Part shown: one piece after another, positions 16,976 to 26,098 of the stretch
Layout of the letters: every line of letters begins with the position of its first letter
Numbering within the stretch: the stretch's first letter is position 1
Assembly: GCA_024402435.1 (NCBI GenBank)
Contig: JAKSTU010000008.1
Location: 1 to 64,000 of the forward strand
Direction of reading: 5' to 3'
Origin: Treponemataceae bacterium
GTDB taxonomy: Bacteria; Spirochaetota; Spirochaetia; Treponematales; Treponemataceae
Length of the DNA stretch: 64,000 bases
Position numbers and translations under genes: made by a program
The notes under the pieces: model-generated
The model's database searches: none
What the model was told of the DNA's origin: nothing
Seen by the model: only the letters and a program-made list of their open reading frames with translations

Positions 16976-18595
16976 ATGAAACGAAATTTACAAGCATTTT
17001 TTTGTTCGCTTCTTTCTGCAGGACTGCTGGCTGTTTCCATTCCGAACGAACTGTTTCATTTCGGAATTCCTTTGGCCGCACTTTTTTCTCTTGTCCCGCT
17101 CTATTTTGCGCTGAATCTTTGTAACGGATATATAACAGCCGGACTCCTGGTTTCGTTACAGTTCGTTGTTGCCCATGTGCTTTCCAGTTTCTGGCTTTCA
17201 TATTTCAAAGGATTTGCCATTTTTACCCTTGGCGGAACTTCTGCCGTATATCTTGTTTCAGGTTTTCTCATCGGGCAGATTCTGTACATTCCCTTTGACT
17301 TGACAAATTCCCCGGCTTACAGACTCAAAGAGAATTCCGGCGCGGCACCTTGGGCGGCTGTAATCCGGGTTCTTCTTTTTGCAGCCGCGTGGACAGTACA
17401 TGAATGGGGCAAATCCACCGGTTTTCTCGCTTATCCCTGGGGAACCCTGATCATGGGCTTGTACCGGTGGAAACTCCTTACCCAGATTGTTGATCTTACG
17501 GGAACCAGGGGACTGAGTTTTCTTGCTGCAATTTTTTCCGCCCTTGTTGCAGAAGGCATTACCCGTCTTGACAGGAACAGATTTGAAAAAGCTCATTATT
17601 CATATGCAAGAGTTTTTTGTGCTGTGGTTCTGCTTTTCATGTTTTCTTCGGTTTATGGAATTTATCAGTTTACAAAGGAAAGAATACCTGAAAAAACAGT
17701 GGATATGGTTCTTGTGCAGGTCAATGCAGATTCATGGGAAAACAGTTCCGAAGAAGACGTTATTCTTGCTTCACAGACCCTTACACGCAAGGCTTTGAAC
17801 GGTCGCAGTGCCGATCTTGTAGTATGGAGTGAAACCACACTTTCCTACCTTCTGCCAGACAGCTACTATGCTTACGAAATGATTCCATGGGATTATCCTC
17901 TTGTGCAGAGCATAATGGATCTGAAAATTCCCCATCTGATCGGTGCACCCTGGATCAAGGAACCTGAAAACTTTTACTACGCCAATGCAGCAGTCCTTTT
18001 TGACAAAGATGGTGACATTGCGGATTATTATCTTAAAACTCATCTTGTTCCTTTTGCGGAAGTAATTCCCTATTATGATACTGAATGGATGCAGAACCTG
18101 ATGAATGCGCTGGTCGGCTTTTCAACCGCTTTTGTGCCCGGTGACAGTTATTCCGTGATTGAACTCCCGCTTGAAAACGGTGACAAAGTTTCATTTGCGG
18201 CTCCCATCTGTTTTGAAGATGCATTTCCTTCAACCTGCAGACAGCTTTTTCTTTCCGGTTCAGACCTTTTTGTCAACATTACCAATGATTCCTGGTCTTT
18301 GACAGATTCTGCCGAATATCAGCATTTTGTCATTTCCTCTTACCGCGCTCAGGAATTCCGTACCACTTTGGTCCGCAGTACCAATTCCGGTTATTCTGTT
18401 GTTGTCGATCCTGCAGGACGGGTGATTCATTCCATGCCCTTGTTTCAGGCCTGTTCTTCTTTTGTGGAAGTTCCTGTATATCAGAGACAGATGACAGTCT
18501 ATGCTCTTTTAGGGGACTGGGTTCCTCTTTTTGCCGCCCTGATTCTTCTTTTTGTTTATGCGGTTGTCATATGGCGAAAAAAAATGGTAAGGTAA
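16976..18595 (+). CDS. lnt: Apolipoprotein N-acyltransferase
   Basis: Adds the third acyl chain to the N-terminal cysteine of lipoproteins in the inner membrane. The 539-aa protein has about six N-terminal membrane segments, a nitrilase-type domain from about residue 230 to 500 and one C-terminal membrane segment. The catalytic triad blocks are visible: Glu in WSETTLSY, Lys in LKTHLVPFAEVIPY and Cys in APICFEDAFPS. The ATG at 16976 is chosen because it begins the first basic/hydrophobic segment MKRNLQAFFCSLL; the frame extends 13 codons upstream. It is followed after 4 bp by rex. Confidence 0.92.
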   Translation: MKRNLQAFFCSLLSAGLLAVSIPNELFHFGIPLAALFSLVPLYFALNLCNGYITAGLLVSLQFVVAHVLSSFWLSYFKGFAIFTLGGTSAVYLVSGFLIGQILYIPFDLTNSPAYRLKENSGAAPWAAVIRVLLFAAAWTVHEWGKSTGFLAYPWGTLIMGLYRWKLLTQIVDLTGTRGLSFLAAIFSALVAEGITRLDRNRFEKAHYSYARVFCAVVLLFMFSSVYGIYQFTKERIPEKTVDMVLVQVNADSWENSSEEDVILASQTLTRKALNGRSADLVVWSETTLSYLLPDSYYAYEMIPWDYPLVQSIMDLKIPHLIGAPWIKEPENFYYANAAVLFDKDGDIADYYLKTHLVPFAEVIPYYDTEWMQNLMNALVGFSTAFVPGDSYSVIELPLENGDKVSFAAPICFEDAFPSTCRQLFLSGSDLFVNITNDSWSLTDSAEYQHFVISSYRAQEFRTTLVRSTNSGYSVVVDPAGRVIHSMPLFQACSSFVEVPVYQRQMTVYALLGDWVPLFAALILLFVYAVVIWRKKMVR

Positions 18596-18599
18596 ACCC

Positions 18600-19250
18600 A
18601 TGAATAAACTGAAAATTCCTGCGGCGCCTTCCATCCGGCGTCTTCCATCATATTTGAATCTTATAAGACAGGCTCATGCGGAAAACTACGAGTTCATTTC
18701 AGGAACTTTCATAGCCAATGAACTTCATCTGGAACCTATTCAGGTACGAAAAGATCTTGCCATTACAGGCATCGTAGGTAAACCTAAATGCGGCTATCCT
18801 GTTGTTCCCCTGATTACTGCCATTGAACATTTTCTGGGCTGGGACGCTAAAAAGAATGTTGTGGTTGTCGGGGCCGGTAACCTTTCTACAGCCCTTACAG
18901 GATATCAGGAATTCCGCCATCACGGACTTAACTTTGTTGCTGCTTTTGACAACGATCCCAAGAAAATCGGCGGAACAATACACAATGTTCCGATTTTTTC
19001 ACTTGATGAAATGTGTGTAAAAGTAAAGGAATTTGAGGCTCAGATTGCAGTTCTGACAGTTCCTTCCTCTTCTGCTCAGGACAGTGCAGACAGAGTTGTT
19101 GCTTCCGGAATAAAAGCAATATGGAATTTTACCAATACCAAGCTCAAACTGCCCGATGACGTTACTTGCCAGCAGGAAGACCTTACTTCCGGCTATGCAA
19201 TGCTCTGCGTAATGATGGGCGAAAACAATCCCAAACGGACAAAAGAATAG
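18600..19250 (+). CDS. rex: Redox-sensing transcriptional repressor Rex
   Basis: A 216-aa dimeric repressor that senses the NADH/NAD+ ratio and controls fermentation and anaerobic genes. A winged helix spans residues 1-75 (RRLPSYLNLIRQ, QVRKDLAITG, GKPKCGYPV). A Rossmann domain begins with VVVGAGNLSTAL near 86, and AFDNDPKKIGG near 116 is the NAD(H) region. It sits in a run lnt-rex-methyltransferase with gaps of only a few bases. Target sites were not identified in this window. Confidence 0.93.
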   Translation: MNKLKIPAAPSIRRLPSYLNLIRQAHAENYEFISGTFIANELHLEPIQVRKDLAITGIVGKPKCGYPVVPLITAIEHFLGWDAKKNVVVVGAGNLSTALTGYQEFRHHGLNFVAAFDNDPKKIGGTIHNVPIFSLDEMCVKVKEFEAQIAVLTVPSSSAQDSADRVVASGIKAIWNFTNTKLKLPDDVTCQQEDLTSGYAMLCVMMGENNPKRTKE

Positions 19251-19254
19251 AATA

Positions 19255-20274
19255 ATGGACAAAGATTCTTACCAGGCCGAACTTCTTGGCAACCGGCTTG
19301 CAAAACGTTACAAACATCTTAAGAAATGGGCACGCAGGACGGATGTTTCCTGCTACCGGCTTTATGACCGTGACATCCCTGAAATTCCTCTTTCAATTGA
19401 TCTTTATGCTGATGAAGACGCTGCTGACGAATCAGGGCTTTTTGCTTATGTCTGCCTTTATGAGCGGCCCTACCGGAAGGATGAAGCAGAAGAAGAACAA
19501 TGGCTTGAAGCGATGAAGCAGAGCATTGTCAGCACTCTTCAGCTTCCTTACGAACATATTGTTGTAAAGACACGGAAAATCCAGCATGGAGAAAACCAGT
19601 ACGGCAAAAACACCGGAGAAGCTCTTGCAATGCGTAAAAACCTGAGTTTTATTGCTCAGGAACAGCATGCCCGCTTTTTCATCAATCTTTATGATTATCT
19701 TGATACCGGACTTTTTCTTGACCACCGTGTGCTTCGCAACATGGTGCGGCAGAATGTCAAAGGCAAACGTGTACTTAATCTTTTTTCCTACACTGGTTCA
19801 TTCAGCGTGTATGCGGCCCAAGGACGCGCAAGTTTTGTCCAGTCAGTGGATTTGTCAAATACTTATCTTGAATGGGCCAGAAAAAACATGTCTTTGAACG
19901 GTTTTACAGACAAGGAGAAATACCTTTTTACAGCGCAGGATGTTTCTGCCTTTCTGAATCAGGCCGCAAAAGAAAAACAGACTTTTGACATGATTATTCT
20001 TGATCCTCCCACTTTTTCAAATTCGAAAAAGACGAAAGATACTCTGGACATCAACCGGGATTACGCAAAGCTTATCAACATGTGTCTTGCCGTTCTTTCC
20101 GGAGACGGAATTCTGTATTTTTCTACAAACTCAAGACGCCTTTCTTTTGATGAATCGCTTATTGCAGAAGGATATAAAGCTGCAGACATTTCCGCCCGCA
20201 CAATTCCTGAAGATTTCCGCAATTCAAAGATTCATCGGGTTTGGGAAATCACGGCAGAAGTCCCTGCCCCGTAA
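19255..20274 (+). CDS. Class I SAM-dependent rRNA methyltransferase, RlmK-like
   Basis: Probably methylates a guanine in 23S rRNA. The 339-aa protein has an N-terminal RNA-binding/THUMP-less region (about 1-140), then the SAM motif NLFSYTGSFSVYAAQG near residue 178 and the catalytic-loop motif ILDPPTFSNSKKTKDTLDINRD near 245. That motif matches the C-terminal RlmK half of E. coli RlmL (m7G2069) better than the cytosine-5 enzyme RlmI. Here it is a stand-alone gene without the RlmL half. It converges with queA with a 3-bp gap. Confidence 0.8.
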   Translation: MDKDSYQAELLGNRLAKRYKHLKKWARRTDVSCYRLYDRDIPEIPLSIDLYADEDAADESGLFAYVCLYERPYRKDEAEEEQWLEAMKQSIVSTLQLPYEHIVVKTRKIQHGENQYGKNTGEALAMRKNLSFIAQEQHARFFINLYDYLDTGLFLDHRVLRNMVRQNVKGKRVLNLFSYTGSFSVYAAQGRASFVQSVDLSNTYLEWARKNMSLNGFTDKEKYLFTAQDVSAFLNQAAKEKQTFDMIILDPPTFSNSKKTKDTLDINRDYAKLINMCLAVLSGDGILYFSTNSRRLSFDESLIAEGYKAADISARTIPEDFRNSKIHRVWEITAEVPAP

Positions 20275-20277
20275 TGA

Positions 20278-21339
20278 TCATTCAATGAACATGGCGTCAC
20301 CGTATGAGAAGAAACGGTAACGCTCTTTGACGGCGGTCTGATAGGCGTTCATAATGTTGTCACGGCCTGCAAAAGCACTTACAAGCATCATGAGCGTGGA
20401 TTCCGGAGTGTGGAAATTCGTAAACATTTTGTCAACGCATTTGAAAGTGTAGCCCGGATAAATAAAGATGCTGGTTTTTCGTGTACCGCTCTTTATTCCG
20501 CCGCCTTCTGAAACATTCCCGCCTTCCCAAGCGGATTCCAGTGTACGAACTGATGTTGTTCCAACTGCAAGAACCGGGCGGCCTTCTCTTTTTGCCCTGT
20601 TGATTTTTTCTGCTGTTTCAGGAGATACGGTAAACAGTTCTTCGTGCATTTTATGGTCGGTAATGTTTTCAGCCCTTACAGGCAGAAAAGTCCCCAGCCC
20701 CACGTGAAGTGTAACGTAAGCAGTTTCAATTCCTTTTGCCGAAAGATGTTCCAGCATTTCTTCCGTAAAGTGGAGGCCTGCCGTGGGGCACGCACTGGAA
20801 CCTGTTTCCTTTGCATACACGTTCTGATAACGGAAAGCATCTTCCTTTGTGTCACCACGCTTGATGTATGGCGGCAGAGGAATGTGGCCGTTTGTCTCAA
20901 ACCAGTTTTCATCAATAAAACGGTCAAAAATCATTGTGCGGAATTCTGTGCCCATGTCATCCGGATTGTCAGCAACTTGTGCGCGTGTTCCGTCGGGAAA
21001 AACAAAAACTTTGCCAGGCTTCTGTTTTTTTGCATTTTTTACCATTGCCCGCCACACGGATTTTTCCGCACCTGAAGGCGTTTCATTTGCAATGAAAAGA
21101 AATTCTGCTTCCCGCCCGGTATCTTCTGTTTTTCCGTAACAGCGGGAGGCTCTAACTCTTGAATTGTTGAAAACCATCAGTGTTTCCGGACTGATCAGAT
21201 CCGGAAGCATGTCCATGGTGCAATGTTCAATCCTGCCGTCTTTGTAAAGATGCATCAGTTTGTCCTGGCCTCTTACTCCGCTGGGGAACTGTGCAATCAA
21301 ATCATCAGGCAAATCAAAATAAAAGTCTTTGGTCAGCAT
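20278..21339 (-). CDS. queA: S-adenosylmethionine:tRNA ribosyltransferase-isomerase
   Basis: Transfers and isomerises the ribose of SAM onto 7-aminomethyl-7-deazaguanine in tRNA, making epoxyqueuosine. At 353 aa it has the usual family length. Typical blocks are [13 protein letters not shown] near residue 7, [14 protein letters not shown] near 56, the PPYIKR block near 155, [12 protein letters not shown] near 188 and VGLGTFLPV near 212. Its start overlaps the 3' end of ruvB by 26 bases, giving a ruvA-ruvB-queA unit as is common in bacteria. Confidence 0.95.
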   Translation of the reverse strand: MLTKDFYFDLPDDLIAQFPSGVRGQDKLMHLYKDGRIEHCTMDMLPDLISPETLMVFNNSRVRASRCYGKTEDTGREAEFLFIANETPSGAEKSVWRAMVKNAKKQKPGKVFVFPDGTRAQVADNPDDMGTEFRTMIFDRFIDENWFETNGHIPLPPYIKRGDTKEDAFRYQNVYAKETGSSACPTAGLHFTEEMLEHLSAKGIETAYVTLHVGLGTFLPVRAENITDHKMHEELFTVSPETAEKINRAKREGRPVLAVGTTSVRTLESAWEGGNVSEGGGIKSGTRKTSIFIYPGYTFKCVDKMFTNFHTPESTLMMLVSAFAGRDNIMNAYQTAVKERYRFFSYGDAMFIE

Positions 21340-22363
21340 TTTCTGTTTTTCCTTCGTTGTGAACCGGAACCGGCAGTCCCAGATGCAGATAAGCTTTGTC
21401 CGTTACAATGCGCCCTCTGCTGGTTCGTTGAATAAGACCGGACTGAATAAGGTACGGTTCGTAATAATCTTCCAGAGTGTCAATTGACTCTCCTATTGAA
21501 ATTGCAAGAGTTTCTGCACCAACCGGCCCGCCCTTGTAGTTCTGGATTATGGAAAGCAGGATTTCCCTGTCATAGCGTTCCAATCCCAGACTGTCAATTT
21601 CCAGTTTGTTGAGTCCTGCGGCCACAATATCCTTTGTAATGCGGTCACTTCCTGCAACTTGGGCAAAATCGCGCATACGGCGCAAAATCCTGTTTGCAAC
21701 ACGGGGCGTGCCTCTTGAGCATGAAGCCATAAGCATTGCTGCGTCATCATCCACAGCAACGTTCAGAATGCCGGCACTCCGCTGGATGATGTCTGCCAAG
21801 TCTTTGTGCTCGTAAAAGCTGAAACGCTGTACAATACCGAAGCGGCTTATAAGAGGGCTGGAAACTGAACCTGCTTTTGTAGTTGCACCCACAAGTGTGA
21901 ATTTTGGAATCGGAATGCGGACTGTGCGTGCTGCGGCTCCCTGCCCTATAATCCAGTCCAGTTCGTAATCTTCCATGGCAATGTAAAGCATTTCTTCGAT
22001 TGCAGGTTTCAGACGATGTATTTCATCAATAAAAAAAACCGAGCGTTCCGTGATTGTTGAAAGGATTCCCGCAAGATCCTTCGGTTTGTCCAAAGCCGGT
22101 GCACTTGTTACCTTAAAGTCAACGCCCAGCTCCCGTGCCGTTATCTGTGCAAGGGTTGTCTTTCCCAAACCCGGCGGACCGATAAGAAAAAGATGGTCCA
22201 TGCTTTCACCGCGGTTTCTTGCGGCTTCAATAAAAATGCTCAGGTTTTCCTTTACTTTTGCCTGTCCCAAAAAGTCTGAAAGATACTGGGGCCGCAATGA
22301 AGAATCATGATCTGTTTCAAAAAAGGTATCGGCTCTTACAATGCCTTCGTCAAAATCGTTCAT
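21314..22363 (-). CDS. ruvB: Holliday junction branch-migration helicase RuvB
   Basis: AAA+ motor that moves Holliday junctions together with RuvA. The 349-aa protein shows [11 protein letters not shown] near residue 24, Walker [13 protein letters not shown] near 63, Walker [12 protein letters not shown] near 110, sensor-1 [18 protein letters not shown] near 159 and a C-terminal winged helix ending near [13 protein letters not shown]. Its ATG overlaps the ruvA stop (ATGA arrangement). Confidence 0.97.
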   Translation of the reverse strand: MNDFDEGIVRADTFFETDHDSSLRPQYLSDFLGQAKVKENLSIFIEAARNRGESMDHLFLIGPPGLGKTTLAQITARELGVDFKVTSAPALDKPKDLAGILSTITERSVFFIDEIHRLKPAIEEMLYIAMEDYELDWIIGQGAAARTVRIPIPKFTLVGATTKAGSVSSPLISRFGIVQRFSFYEHKDLADIIQRSAGILNVAVDDDAAMLMASCSRGTPRVANRILRRMRDFAQVAGSDRITKDIVAAGLNKLEIDSLGLERYDREILLSIIQNYKGGPVGAETLAISIGESIDTLEDYYEPYLIQSGLIQRTSRGRIVTDKAYLHLGLPVPVHNEGKTENADQRLLF

Positions 22364-22992
22364 TTAGCCAGCTCCACAATAGCCCGACGGAAAAGTTCGT
22401 CTTCAACAGCCGCCCTGTTTGACGTGTCTTTTCCCGATTTTTCATGCTCTGCAATAATCAGGGCTGCAAGTTTTTCAACAGCTTCTTCGCACTGTCTTCT
22501 GTCATAACCCATGTCAGTAAGGGCGGTAACAACATCAATCCAGGGGTTTTCCTTTTCGGCCTTTCTTGCAGTGAATCCTGAAGTTTCTGAAAATGTAAGT
22601 TTTCCTTTTAAGGCCAGCATCATTTTCTGAGCAGTCTTTTTGCCTACTCCGGGAAGTTTTTCAAGTTTGGCCAGGTTTCCTTCATCAAGAACTGCAGCAA
22701 ATTCCGCAGCTGATATGCCTGAAAGCATTTTTACGGCCCCTTTTGCGCCTACACCGTCCACTTTCAGAAGATCAATAAACAAAGAACGTTCTTCAAGAGA
22801 AGCAAAACCGAAAAGCTTCATGGAATCTTCCCTATGAAGAAGCCATGTATAAACTTTTGCCTGATTTCCCACCGGCGGAAGTCTGTCCAGCGAAGAATCC
22901 GGCACAAGAAGTTCCCATTCTATGCCGTTTGTCTCAAGATAAAGTGTCTGCGGAAGTTTTCCTGTAATTATTCCCGTAAGGCTGTTGAACAT
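22360..22992 (-). CDS. ruvA: Holliday junction DNA-binding protein RuvA
   Basis: Tetrameric junction-binding partner of RuvB. 210 aa from the ATG at 22992: OB-fold [13 protein letters not shown], tandem helix-hairpin-helix motifs ([16 protein letters not shown] and [16 protein letters not shown]), and a C-terminal RuvB-contact domain from about 145. The frame is open 12 codons further, but MFNSL is the conserved RuvA start. First gene of the ruvA-ruvB-queA unit; ruvC lies apart at 36.4 kb. Confidence 0.95.
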   Translation of the reverse strand: MFNSLTGIITGKLPQTLYLETNGIEWELLVPDSSLDRLPPVGNQAKVYTWLLHREDSMKLFGFASLEERSLFIDLLKVDGVGAKGAVKMLSGISAAEFAAVLDEGNLAKLEKLPGVGKKTAQKMMLALKGKLTFSETSGFTARKAEKENPWIDVVTALTDMGYDRRQCEEAVEKLAALIIAEHEKSGKDTSNRAAVEDELFRRAIVELAK

Positions 22993-23212
22993 GATGATGA
23001 TTATAAAAAAAAAGGTTGTCAGAAACAAGAATCATCGGCAGATTCTGATGATAAATTTTTCTTGGAAAAAGTGATTTAAGACTGATAAAATTTTTTTTGT
23101 AATCGGTTTCAACAATGATTTTAAGGCGTTTATGCAGTTGTCCCAAAGAAAAAAAGAACAGTTTCTTTCAATAATATGTTTTTTTTGCTCTGCCAAATCC
23201 CCTGTTTTTCTA

Positions 23213-23242
23213 TTTACAGGAACATATTTAGTGTAGTAATAT
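23213..23242 (+). promoter_or_regulatory. Candidate nrdR-nrdD promoter
   Basis: TTTACA at 23213-23218 and TAATAT at 23237-23242 are 18 bp apart. An NrdR-box-like site occupies the spacer. The resulting leader would be about 130 bases. Confidence 0.4.
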
Positions 23243-23275
23243 CTTTTTCGGTGAATTAAACACTAAATAAATGGC
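23219..23275. promoter_or_regulatory. Tandem NrdR-box-like sites upstream of nrdR
   Basis: Two sites each keep one strong half of the NrdR box: 23219-23234 ends TTTAGTGT, and 23260-23275 begins ACACTAAA. Their starts are 41 bp apart, about four helical turns, so they face the same side of DNA, as known NrdR operators do. The other half of each site is weak. Compare the full site at 26005-26020. Confidence 0.5.
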
Positions 23276-23379
23276 ATCAGAAAAAGAACGGATGTATTTG
23301 AAAAGTGGTATTCATTTTTGTGGTTTCGGGGTAAATTCTTCTACGCGGAAACCAAATCAAAATTCAATCAGAGGTTTTC

Positions 23380-23844
23380 ATGCGCTGCCCTTATTGCGGG
23401 TGTATAGACGATAAAGTTCTTGAGTCGCGCACCATGGCCAACGGAGAAAGCATCCGAAGACGCCGTGAGTGCATTTCCTGCGGATACCGTTTTACAAGTT
23501 ACGAGCGGCTGGAAGAAAAACCTTTCATGGTTGTCAAACGTGACGGACGGAGGCAGCCTTTTGAACGGGAAAAGCTTGAGAAAGGAATCGGCCGTGCTCT
23601 TGAAAAACGGCCCGTGTCCATGTCTCAGGTTGAGAACCTTGTCAATGAGATTGAAGATCAGGCAATAATGTCAGGCCGTGCCAACAGAGAGATTTCTACT
23701 GCTGAGCTGGGTGAATTGGTGCTTGAAAAACTGAATTCGACAGATAAAGTTGCTTATATACGTTTTGCCTCCGTATACAGGCATTTTGAGAACTTGGATG
23801 AGTTCATTAATGAGGTGAAAAGATTGGGAGGATTAAATGAGTGA
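23380..23844 (+). CDS. nrdR: Ribonucleotide reductase regulator NrdR
   Basis: A 154-aa nucleotide-sensing repressor of ribonucleotide reductase genes. The N-terminal zinc ribbon has MRCPYCG near residue 1 and CISCGYRFTSYER near 31. An ATP-cone follows, starting MVVKRDGRRQPFEREKLEKG. A GAGG ribosome site precedes the ATG. Its last codons overlap the nrdD start by 8 bases, so regulator and enzyme are cotranscribed; NrdR-box-like sites upstream imply autoregulation. Confidence 0.96.
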   Translation: MRCPYCGCIDDKVLESRTMANGESIRRRRECISCGYRFTSYERLEEKPFMVVKRDGRRQPFEREKLEKGIGRALEKRPVSMSQVENLVNEIEDQAIMSGRANREISTAELGELVLEKLNSTDKVAYIRFASVYRHFENLDEFINEVKRLGGLNE

Positions 23845-25948
23845 GCAGGCAGTTTTTCCTGAATGGAGCGGTTTTCTCGGTATGAAAAACAAAGATTCTG
23901 ATTCAGAGATGGTTTTGCGTCATGTGGTAAAACGTTCCGGAGAAATCAGCGAATACGACGTAAAGAAAATCTGCAGCGCAATCGGAAAAGCTATTGAAGC
24001 TGTCGAAAAACGTCCCGATCCTGACAAGGCCGAAATGCTTACAGATGCTGTAGAAGAACGTCTCCGTCTGATGATGGCCGGCCGTCATGCCCACTCTATT
24101 CCTGCAATTGAAGAAATTCAGGATATCGTAGAAACTGTCCTCATCGAAAAACATGAAGTTGCTGTTGCAAAGGCATATATTCTCTACCGTGCAAAACACG
24201 AAGCTATCCGTGATGCAAAGAGCCTGATGCTTGACATCAATGACACCATGGACGGTTATCTGAGTCAGTCCGACTGGCGTGTAAATGAAAACGCAAACGT
24301 AAACTTTTCTTTGGGCGGTCTCATTCTTCACAATTCCGGTACAATTACTGCAAACTACTGGCTCCGCAACATATATTCAAAAGAAATTGCAGAAGCCCAC
24401 AAAACCTGTGCATTCCATATCCATGACCTTTCAATGTTCTCCGGATATTGTGCAGGTTGGTCACTGCGTCAGCTGATTGCAGAAGGTCTTGGCGGTGTTC
24501 CGGACAAAATTACTTCAACTCCTGCTACTCATCTGTCTACTCTCGTAAACCAGATGGTAAACTTTCTGGGGATTCTGCAGAATGAATGGGCCGGTGCCCA
24601 GGCTTTTTCATCCTTTGACACATATCTTGCTCCCTTTGTCAAAAAGGACAATCTTACTCCGAAAGAAGTCCGTCAGTGCATTCAGAGTTTTCTGTACGGC
24701 GTAAATACACCCAGCCGCTGGGGAAGTCAGGCTCCTTTCACAAACGTTACTCTTGACCTTAACTGCCCTGCAGATCTCAAGAACAAACCTGCCGTAGTCG
24801 GTGGTAAGGAGCAGGACTTCACTTACGGTGACTGTCAGAAAGAAATCGACCTTATCAACAAAACTTTCATCGAACTTCTGATTGAAGGTGATGCCAACGG
24901 ACGCGGTTTTGCATATCCTATTCCTACTTACAACATTACAAAGGATTTTGACTGGAACTCTGAGATTGCTGAGCTGCTTTTCAAGATGACGGCTCAGTAC
25001 GGAACTCCCAACTTCCAGAACTTCATCAATTCCGATCTGAATCCCGACGACGTGCGTTCAATGTGCTGCCGTCTTCAGCTTGACAAACGCGAATTGCGCC
25101 GTCGCGGTGGCGGTCTTTTCGGTGCAGATGAGTTTACAGGTTCTATCGGTGTTGTTACCATCAACCTGCCTCAGATCGGTTATCTTGCAAAAACAGAAGA
25201 GCAGTTTTATGCACGTCTTGACTATCTTATGGACCTTGCAAGGGATTCTCTCATTGCAAAACGCAAAGTAATCCAGCGTCTGTACGATGGTGGTCTTTTC
25301 CCTTATACACGCCGTTATCTCAAGACACTCAACAACCACTTCAGTACCATCGGTCTTTGCGGTATGAACGAATGTTGCCGCAACTTTCTTGGCGTAGACA
25401 TTGTTGATCCCAAGGGACATCAGTTTGCATGCGATGTTCTTGCTCACATGCGCGAACGTATGCAGGATTATCAGGAAGCTACAGGTGATCTGTTCAATCT
25501 GGAAGCAACTCCTGCAGAAAGCACATCTTACCGCCTTGCACGTCATGACAAAGAGAATCTGCCCGGAATCATAACCAGCGGAACTGACGAGCCTTTCTAC
25601 ACGAACTCAAGTCAGCTGCCTGTTGATTTTACGTCAGATGTTTTTGAAGCTCTTGACCATCAGGAAGCTCTGCAGACCAAATACACCGGAGGAACCATGT
25701 TCCACGTGTTCATGGGAGAATCAATCAAAGACTGGAAGACATGCCGTGATCTTGTATGCTCAATTGCATCAAATTACCGTATTCCTTTCTTTACCGTGTC
25801 ACCTACTTATTCAATTTGTCCGGTTCACGGTTATATTCCCGGTGAGCATTTTGAATGCCCCAAGTGCAAAGCTGAAAAGACTTTCGAGCTGCAGCAGAAA
25901 CTGGCTTTGCTGGAACACGAAAGAGAGATTATTCTTAAAAAAGCCTGA
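23837..25948 (+). CDS. nrdD: Class III (anaerobic) ribonucleotide reductase, catalytic part lacking the glycyl-radical segment
   Basis: Reduces ribonucleoside triphosphates to deoxy forms without oxygen. The 703-aa protein has an N-terminal ATP-cone (VVKRSGEISEYDVKKI near residue 31). The NrdD barrel follows, with HIHDLSMFSGYCAGWSLRQL near 195 and TIGLCGMNECCRNFLG near 505. EATPAESTSYRLARHDKE is near 557. The zinc site is CPVH (661-664) and CPKC (674-677). Normally a glycyl-radical RxxGY segment follows the zinc site. Here the chain instead ends in a charged helix LQQKLALLEHEREIILKK. The missing segment is encoded by the next gene. A GGGAGG ribosome site precedes the ATG inside the nrdR end. 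Confidence 0.93.
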   Translation: MSEQAVFPEWSGFLGMKNKDSDSEMVLRHVVKRSGEISEYDVKKICSAIGKAIEAVEKRPDPDKAEMLTDAVEERLRLMMAGRHAHSIPAIEEIQDIVETVLIEKHEVAVAKAYILYRAKHEAIRDAKSLMLDINDTMDGYLSQSDWRVNENANVNFSLGGLILHNSGTITANYWLRNIYSKEIAEAHKTCAFHIHDLSMFSGYCAGWSLRQLIAEGLGGVPDKITSTPATHLSTLVNQMVNFLGILQNEWAGAQAFSSFDTYLAPFVKKDNLTPKEVRQCIQSFLYGVNTPSRWGSQAPFTNVTLDLNCPADLKNKPAVVGGKEQDFTYGDCQKEIDLINKTFIELLIEGDANGRGFAYPIPTYNITKDFDWNSEIAELLFKMTAQYGTPNFQNFINSDLNPDDVRSMCCRLQLDKRELRRRGGGLFGADEFTGSIGVVTINLPQIGYLAKTEEQFYARLDYLMDLARDSLIAKRKVIQRLYDGGLFPYTRRYLKTLNNHFSTIGLCGMNECCRNFLGVDIVDPKGHQFACDVLAHMRERMQDYQEATGDLFNLEATPAESTSYRLARHDKENLPGIITSGTDEPFYTNSSQLPVDFTSDVFEALDHQEALQTKYTGGTMFHVFMGESIKDWKTCRDLVCSIASNYRIPFFTVSPTYSICPVHGYIPGEHFECPKCKAEKTFELQQKLALLEHEREIILKKA

Positions 25949-25983
25949 GTGTAACAATTGAATTTCTTTGCGAAATTCCTGTA

Positions 25984-26020
25984 ACACTAGAAGAAAATAA
26001 ACCGACACTAAATATAGTGT
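25984..26020. promoter_or_regulatory. NrdR box (full palindrome plus half site) between nrdD and the glycyl-radical gene
   Basis: ACACTAAATATAGTGT at 26005-26020 closely matches the known NrdR-box consensus and is nearly perfectly symmetrical. A half site ACACTA begins at 25984, 21 bp (two helical turns) upstream. The full site ends 5 bases before the TTGAAA -35 element at 26026. Confidence 0.75.
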
Positions 26021-26025
26021 GGTAC

Positions 26026-26072
26026 TTGAAAAGTTAATTGATTTTCTGTATATTTAGAATTGTTCTAAATAT
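26026..26072 (+). promoter_or_regulatory. Promoter of the glycyl-radical/redoxin gene overlapped by a Fur/PerR-like palindrome
   Basis: TTGAAA (26026-26031) and TATATT (26049-26054) are separated by 17 bp. A perfect 10-bp inverted repeat with a 3-bp spacer, ATATTTAGAA-TTG-TTCTAAATAT, covers 26050-26072. It overlies the -10 box and probable start. Its core TTAGAATTGTTCTAA resembles the 7-1-7 layout of PerR/Fur boxes, so a metal- or peroxide-responsive repressor is plausible. It could instead act as an mRNA hairpin. Confidence 0.55.
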
Positions 26073-26098
26073 GTGGAGCAAAAAAGGGAGGAGAAAAA

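Larger units (their letters stand above)
22993..23379. other. Intergenic region, 387 bp, between divergent ruvA and nrdR
   Basis: AT-rich and without a credible gene. The right half holds two NrdR-box half-conserved sites and a likely promoter for nrdR-nrdD (separate entries). Around 23318-23360 the leader contains a weak GGTTTC...GAAACC stem. No known riboswitch signature was recognised. Confidence 0.7.

Noticed and set aside
23300-23379. Possible riboswitch in the nrdR leader
   Set aside because: Only a short GGTTTC/GAAACC stem with mismatched extension; no cobalamin or other known riboswitch signature seen.
25058-25546. 162-aa minus-strand frame inside nrdD
   Set aside because: Shadow of highly conserved NrdD core sequence.
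25949-26098. Recoding or frameshift joining nrdD to the next gene
   Set aside because: 150 bp with a stop codon, a promoter, operator-like sites and a strong new ribosome site separate them; no slippery sequence was found.
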